A program made the translations under genes and the position numbers. Source: WAPX01 sp964622075 (lineage in GTDB: Archaea > Halobacteriota > Archaeoglobi > Archaeoglobales > Archaeoglobaceae). From it: a stretch of 9,833 nucleotides of DNA. The notes beneath the pieces were generated by a model. It made no database searches, was not told where the DNA came from, and saw only the letters and a program-made list of their open reading frames with translations. The stretch spans positions 1 to 9,833 of the forward strand of contig CAZUMR010000057.1 in assembly GCA_964622075.1 (NCBI GenBank), written 5' to 3'. Numbering within the stretch: position 1 is the first letter of the stretch; each line of letters starts with the position of its first letter. Below, piece by piece: positions 6,474 through 9,833 of the stretch.

Positions 6474-8420
6474 TCAAAAGACCTCGATGATCTCTCCCGT
6501 TCTCTCCCACACCTTCATACCAAGCTTTTCCAGTTCTCTTCCAAACTCCTCACTTTTCAGTGTCTCCAGAAACTTTTTCACACTTTCCTTTTCCATCCTG
6601 TCCTTTCTAACGGCGAAGTCGTACTCCTCCGCTCTGACAGGTATAAAATCGAGCCCATAGAAGTCTGCGACACTCTTTATACCGAGCCCCACATCTGCCT
6701 TTCCCATTAAAACAGCAACACCTACTGCGTTGTGCGTTTTTGCCTCCACTGTATAGCCTTTTACTTTCTTTACAACTTCTTCAAACTTCATCCCTCTTCT
6801 TTCAGCAACCTCTCTCAGGTGCATATCAAGCAGAACTCTCGTCCCACTCCCCGGGTTTCTGTTTATTATTTTCACATCCTCTCTGAGCATATCATCGAAC
6901 CACTTTATTTTCTTTGGATTGCCCTTCCTTACGATCAATCCCTGCTCTCTCAGATATCCCTTCACGAGCACAGCCCCTTTCAGCCCGAGCCTCCTCATTA
7001 CCGGCAGGTTGTATTCTCCGCTCTCATCGAGCAGGTGAGTTCCGGCAAGATCAGCCTCTCCTCTCCTGACTGCAAGCAAACCTCCTGTAGAGCCAGCGTT
7101 TACAGTTTTTGCGTTTATCTTTGCAAGCCTGAGCAGCAAATCAACTCCAACGCAATGACTGCCAATAATAGTCAGGTCAGCTACCCTTACTGTCGAGAAC
7201 AGTGTTACTTCAACTTCTCCCGGTTCAAGAAACGCAACCTCCTCAGGTATTTCGATAAACCCATCGGCCTGATAAAGCTTTGATACCATTGCAGAATAGT
7301 TACCGCTCAACGGGTATGCTGAATAACCGAATTCTGGACTTTCAACAAGGCAAACTGGATGAAACTCTCTTCTCCCATGAGATGATGCAACTCTGGTTGC
7401 CAGCATTGCCCTTACCTTTCTCCTTTCTCTGCCGTACTTTCTTAGCACAGGCGCCACAAATTTTTCAAATATCATGAATGCAGATGTCGGATATCCCGGC
7501 AATCCAAAAACGGGTTTTCCATCAACAATCGCAAAGACTGCTGGCTTTCCGGGCTTTATTGCTATTCCGTGAACGAGCACTTCTCCTATGGAGTCGAGCA
7601 CCCTGTAAACAGCATCTCCCTCACCGGCAGACGTTCCGCCTGAAGTGATAACGATGTCGGCTCTGCTTACTCCCTCTCTTATCGCCTTCTCTATTTCTTC
7701 GAAGCTGTCTTTAGATGTTAAATTCAGAACAACCTCTCCACCACACTCCTCAACTGCGAGTGATAGCATTACAGAGTTGACATCGTATATTTTTCCGAAT
7801 TCGGCTTTGCTTCCTGCCCTGACAAGCTCATTTCCCGTGGAAATTATAGCCACTCTTGGTTTTCTAAGGACTTTCACCTTTCCTATTCCGGAAGCTGATA
7901 GAATTCCCGCCTCTCTTGCCGTGATAACAGTACCACTCCTGACAAGCAACTCCCCGGCCATTACATCACTGCCAGCGTGTATAACGTTCTCCCCAACAGC
8001 AACAGCCCTGTAAATTTCCACAAATCCATCGCTCTCCTCAGTATACTCCACCATAACAACGGCGTTAGAGCCGGGAGGCATCATCGCACCGGTAGATATT
8101 CTTACAGCCTCACCACTACCAACCTCCACCTCAGCTCTCTTACCAATCTCAACTTCTCCGGCAATTCTGAGCCTTACAGGAGAATCCTCCTCAGCACCAA
8201 ACGTGTCTTCAGCTCTAACAGCGTAGCCATCCATTGCAGCCCTGTCAAAAGGCGGCACGTCTGATGGAGAGAATATATCCTCCGCAACAACTCTGTTCAG
8301 GGCTTTTTCGAGCTCAACTTCCTCAACTTCCGGGCTTAAAAGCTCACCCATCCTTTCAGCGATCTTCTCTGCTTCCTCAACCGAAACGAGATTTCTAAAA
8401 ACTTTCCTGTATTTTCCCAT
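6474..8420 (-). CDS. moeA: MoeA fused to a PBP-like (molybdate-type) binding domain
   Basis: 648 residues from ATG 8420. A GTG at 8429 adds three residues, but it lies inside the AGGTGA ribosome binding site, so the ATG is preferred. Residues 1 to about 405 are a full MoeA, which inserts molybdate or tungstate into adenylylated molybdopterin in the cytoplasm. P-P-F-D-R-A-A-M-D-G-Y-A is at 56-67, S-T-G near 110, S-T-G-N-E-L near 198, S-G-G-T-S-A-G-E-G-D ending at Asp269, and I-K-P-G-K-P and L-P-G-Y-P near 288-311. Residues about 411-648 form a periplasmic-binding-protein-like domain (PF12727 type) without a signal peptide. Its marks are G-S-H-C-V-G-V-D, N-A-G-S-T-G-G-L, A-D-L-A-G-T-H, N-R-N-P-G-S-G-T-R and A-D-V-G-L-G-I. 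It may bind the oxyanion or a related ligand inside the cell. This fusion is known in archaea. About 92 codons near the N-terminus are almost identical to the upstream moeA. It has its own promoter and may also be read from the upstream gene. Confidence 0.92.
   Translation of the reverse strand: MGKYRKVFRNLVSVEEAEKIAERMGELLSPEVEEVELEKALNRVVAEDIFSPSDVPPFDRAAMDGYAVRAEDTFGAEEDSPVRLRIAGEVEIGKRAEVEVGSGEAVRISTGAMMPPGSNAVVMVEYTEESDGFVEIYRAVAVGENVIHAGSDVMAGELLVRSGTVITAREAGILSASGIGKVKVLRKPRVAIISTGNELVRAGSKAEFGKIYDVNSVMLSLAVEECGGEVVLNLTSKDSFEEIEKAIREGVSRADIVITSGGTSAGEGDAVYRVLDSIGEVLVHGIAIKPGKPAVFAIVDGKPVFGLPGYPTSAFMIFEKFVAPVLRKYGRERRKVRAMLATRVASSHGRREFHPVCLVESPEFGYSAYPLSGNYSAMVSKLYQADGFIEIPEEVAFLEPGEVEVTLFSTVRVADLTIIGSHCVGVDLLLRLAKINAKTVNAGSTGGLLAVRRGEADLAGTHLLDESGEYNLPVMRRLGLKGAVLVKGYLREQGLIVRKGNPKKIKWFDDMLREDVKIINRNPGSGTRVLLDMHLREVAERRGMKFEEVVKKVKGYTVEAKTHNAVGVAVLMGKADVGLGIKSVADFYGLDFIPVRAEEYDFAVRKDRMEKESVKKFLETLKSEEFGRELEKLGMKVWERTGEIIEVF
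7983..8257 (-). repeat. Near-identical moeA block, copy in the fusion gene
   Basis: This 275-bp stretch aligns without gaps to 9366-9640 (constant offset 1383) with 23 differences by my count. Seventeen of these fall within about 8173-8207. The first 190 bp differ at 5 positions. Sequence outside the block is only distantly similar. Confidence 0.85.
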
Positions 8421-8425
8421 CGGTT

Positions 8426-8431
8426 TCACCT
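8426..8431 (-). promoter_or_regulatory. Shine-Dalgarno AGGTGA of the MoeA fusion gene
   Basis: AGGTGA (minus strand) fully matches the archaeal anti-Shine-Dalgarno and lies 5 bases before the ATG at 8420. The GTG within it (8429-8427) is therefore unlikely to be the start. Confidence 0.75.
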
Positions 8432-8463
8432 TTTCTGATTTTTATTTCTTTATTTTATTTAAT

Positions 8464-8493
8464 TATTTAATTTCAATATATTTAATTTCAATA
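8464..8493 (-). promoter_or_regulatory. Duplicated BRE/TATA promoter of the MoeA fusion gene
   Basis: A 15-bp unit is perfectly repeated in tandem (8464-8478 and 8479-8493). On the minus strand each reads TATTGAAATTAAATA: a GAAA like the archaeal BRE, followed by a TATA-like TTAAATA. The copy nearer the gene would start transcription at about 8442, giving a leader of about 20 bases that contains the AGGTGA site. The farther copy would start about 15 bases earlier. Confidence 0.5.
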
Positions 8494-8502
8494 CAGATTT
8501 CA

Positions 8503-8529
8503 GGTACGGCTAACTTTCGGTACAGCTAA
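8503..8529 (-). repeat. 11-bp direct repeat, candidate operator
   Basis: GGTAC-[GA]-GCTAA occurs at 8503-8513 and 8519-8529 with a 5-base spacer (period 16, one mismatch). The second copy contains the stop codon of the upstream moeA. The pair lies just upstream of the fusion gene's promoter, where an archaeal activator could bind. No regulator is identified. Confidence 0.45.
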
Positions 8530-9782
8530 ACAACAAGGTGGCGGATTAGCCTGACATCCACGATTTCTCCAGCTTCCAGCCCTTCAAGCTCTTCCTCTAC
8601 CTCAACAATTCCGTGGGCTCTTACGATCGAGGATAGAATTCCAGAACCGGAAGTTCTTACCGGCTCTGCAAGTATCTCCTCTCTTTCCACTCCTCTCATG
8701 CTAAGTCTAACTCTTGTGAACGTTCTCGTTCCACTTCCTGAGGGAATTCTCCTTGTGAGCCTTGCCCTTACAGTTTCCCCCGGAAAGGCCAGAACGTTGC
8801 TTCCTTGGACTTTCATTAAAGCAGGTGGAACAAACAGTCTAAAAGCAACTATGCATGCAACAGGAAAACCGGGAAGTAGAAAAACTGGCTTTCCTTCCAC
8901 AATTCCAAGTGCCGTGGGCATCCCCGGTTTTATTGCCACACCGTGAACGACAATTTCTCCAGCCTCCTCAACCACCTCGGGCATCACATCCTTCTTACCG
9001 GCTGAAGTAGCTCCTGTGAAAATTGCGGCATCGTACTTCAAACTCTCCTCAAGGACTTCTCTCATTTCCTCCCTGCTGTCTCCGACTATTCCAAGGTCAA
9101 CAACTTCAGCTCCCAGATCTTTGAGCATGGAAATTACTGCCGGCCTGTTTGCGTCGGGAATTCTTACATCATCTCCATCACTGGAGGATTCGCGTAAAAC
9201 ATCTTTCAGCTCATCACCCGTAGCTGCTACTGCCACCTTAACTCTACAGCCAACTCTAACCTTATTTATTCCAGCTGAGAGCAGAAGGCCAGTATCAAAG
9301 CTCTGTATAACCTCCCCCTTTTTCATTATAACTTCTCCCTCTCTTACGTCTTCACCCCTCCTTGAAACGTTCTCCCCAACAGCAACAGCCCTGTAAATTT
9401 CCACAAATCCATCGCTCTCCTCAGTGTACTCCACCATAACAACGGCGTTAGTGCCGGGAGGCATCATCGCACCGGTAGATATTCTTACAGCCTCACCACT
9501 GCCAACCTCTACCTCAGCTTTCTTACCAATCTCAACTTCTCCGGCAATTCTGAGCACAACAGGACTGGAAAAGCTGGCACCAAATGTATCTTCAGCTCTA
9601 ACAGCGTAGCCATCCATTGCTGCCCTGTCAAAAGGCGGCAGAGTCCTTTTTGATACCACGTCCTCTCTCAAAACTCTGTTTGCAGAGTCCGGAACTCTTA
9701 CTACTTCTTCTTCAGTTCTGTGAGTTATTCTGCTTAAAAACTTCCTTAAAGCAACATCTGCTTTCTCTCTTTTCAGTATCAT
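8526..9782 (-). CDS. moeA: Molybdopterin molybdenumtransferase MoeA (stand-alone)
   Basis: 418 residues, normal MoeA length. It probably catalyses metal insertion (Mo or W) into molybdopterin-AMP in the cytoplasm. Motifs are P-P-F-D-R-A-A-M-D-G-Y-A with Asp57, I-S-T-G with Thr103, A-T-G-D-E-L with Glu191, D-A-N-R at 210-213, T-G-A-T-S-A-G-K-K-D ending at Asp265, I-K-P-G-M-P at 284-289, and L-L-P-G-F-P at 302-307. The C-terminal beta domain (about 330-418) is complete. Compared with classical MoeA, the second Gly of S-G-G-x-S is Ala, E-x-D is K-K-D, and K-P-G-K-P is K-P-G-M-P, so it may be specialised. The ATG at 9782 fits the TATA box about 30 bases upstream and has no ribosome binding site, so the mRNA is probably leaderless. 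The fusion gene follows 105 bases after its stop. Residues about 48-139 share the near-identical DNA block. Confidence 0.93.
   Translation of the reverse strand: MILKREKADVALRKFLSRITHRTEEEVVRVPDSANRVLREDVVSKRTLPPFDRAAMDGYAVRAEDTFGASFSSPVVLRIAGEVEIGKKAEVEVGSGEAVRISTGAMMPPGTNAVVMVEYTEESDGFVEIYRAVAVGENVSRRGEDVREGEVIMKKGEVIQSFDTGLLLSAGINKVRVGCRVKVAVAATGDELKDVLRESSSDGDDVRIPDANRPAVISMLKDLGAEVVDLGIVGDSREEMREVLEESLKYDAAIFTGATSAGKKDVMPEVVEEAGEIVVHGVAIKPGMPTALGIVEGKPVFLLPGFPVACIVAFRLFVPPALMKVQGSNVLAFPGETVRARLTRRIPSGSGTRTFTRVRLSMRGVEREEILAEPVRTSGSGILSSIVRAHGIVEVEEELEGLEAGEIVDVRLIRHLVV
9366..9640 (-). repeat. Near-identical moeA block, copy in the stand-alone gene
   Basis: Partner of 7983-8257. It codes for residues about 48-139 of this MoeA, from P-P-F-D-R-A-A-M-D-G-Y-A to A-V-A-V-G-E-N-V. 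Synonymous positions are also conserved, so protein-level selection alone does not explain the identity. Confidence 0.85.
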
Positions 9783-9805
9783 GGTTATGAATGGGCGATC
9801 AAAAC

Positions 9806-9815
9806 GGTTTATAAG
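9806..9815 (-). promoter_or_regulatory. TATA box of the stand-alone moeA
   Basis: On the minus strand CTTATAAA (9815-9808) is centred about 30 bases before the ATG at 9782. Initiation about 26 bases downstream falls within a few bases of the ATG, giving a leaderless or nearly leaderless mRNA. Confidence 0.6.
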
Positions 9816-9833
9816 TCTGATGATAACTTTTAT

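Noticed and set aside
6732..7283. Plus-strand reading frame of 183 codons
   Set aside because: It is antisense to the well-supported PBP-like and MoeA parts of the fusion gene and has no family pattern.
8421..8429. GTG at 8429 as the start of the MoeA fusion
   Set aside because: The GTG is part of the AGGTGA site that serves the ATG at 8420.
7983..9640. Recent whole-gene duplication as the origin of the two moeA genes
   Set aside because: Only the 275-bp block is near-identical. The rest of the MoeA domains differ strongly and one gene carries an extra domain.
1..9833. CRISPR array, tRNA or rRNA genes, intact insertion sequence
   Set aside because: I saw no regularly spaced repeat-spacer units, no tRNA-like cloverleaf, no rRNA segment, and no complete transposase with terminal inverted repeats. 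The only mobile-element trace is the decayed fragment at 1466-1740.

Overview
The window looks archaeal, most probably a thermophilic euryarchaeote; an Archaeoglobales member (Archaeoglobus, Ferroglobus or Geoglobus) is my best guess. The evidence is TATA-type promoters with a likely leaderless start at one moeA and a short or absent leader at leuC, a GGTGA-type ribosome binding site where a leader exists, Arg codons dominated by AGG/AGA, Lys/Glu/Arg-rich proteins, and a MoeA fused to a periplasmic-binding-protein-like domain, an arrangement known from archaea. The genus is inferred from gene content only.

Left part (1-2312). This stretch is visibly AT-rich and looks like accessory DNA. It holds the 3' end of an aromatic-rich, probably secreted beta protein, a small membrane-anchored protein that looks NTF2-like, and a short ArsR-type winged-helix regulator, all on + and tightly coupled. 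These are followed by about 840 bases without an intact gene. That gap contains two decayed minus-strand reading frames: a DDE transposase remnant of the archaeal IS6-like type, whose end overlaps the last codons of the regulator, and a frameshifted hydrophobic membrane protein.

Middle part (2313-6420). All genes here are on +: a two-TM protein with a PH-like tail, a glyoxalase II-like metallo-beta-lactamase-fold hydrolase, an unrecognised 531-residue soluble protein with a four-cysteine cluster and repeat DNA at its start, and a complete 3-isopropylmalate dehydratase large subunit (leuC) with its own promoter. No leuD is in the window.

Right part (6474-9833). Two moeA genes lie head to tail on the minus strand, convergent with leuC. 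The upstream one is a standard 418-residue MoeA with a TATA box placed for a leaderless transcript. The downstream one is a MoeA-PBP fusion (648 residues from the preferred start) with its own promoter region, which carries a perfect 15-bp tandem repeat and a separate 11-bp direct repeat. Both presumably insert Mo or W into molybdopterin. The two genes share a 275-bp block at about 92% nucleotide identity (about 97% over its first 190 bp) while the flanking coding sequence is clearly diverged, which points to gene conversion. This is the strongest unusual signal in the window. I did not find a convincing new defence or multi-gene system.
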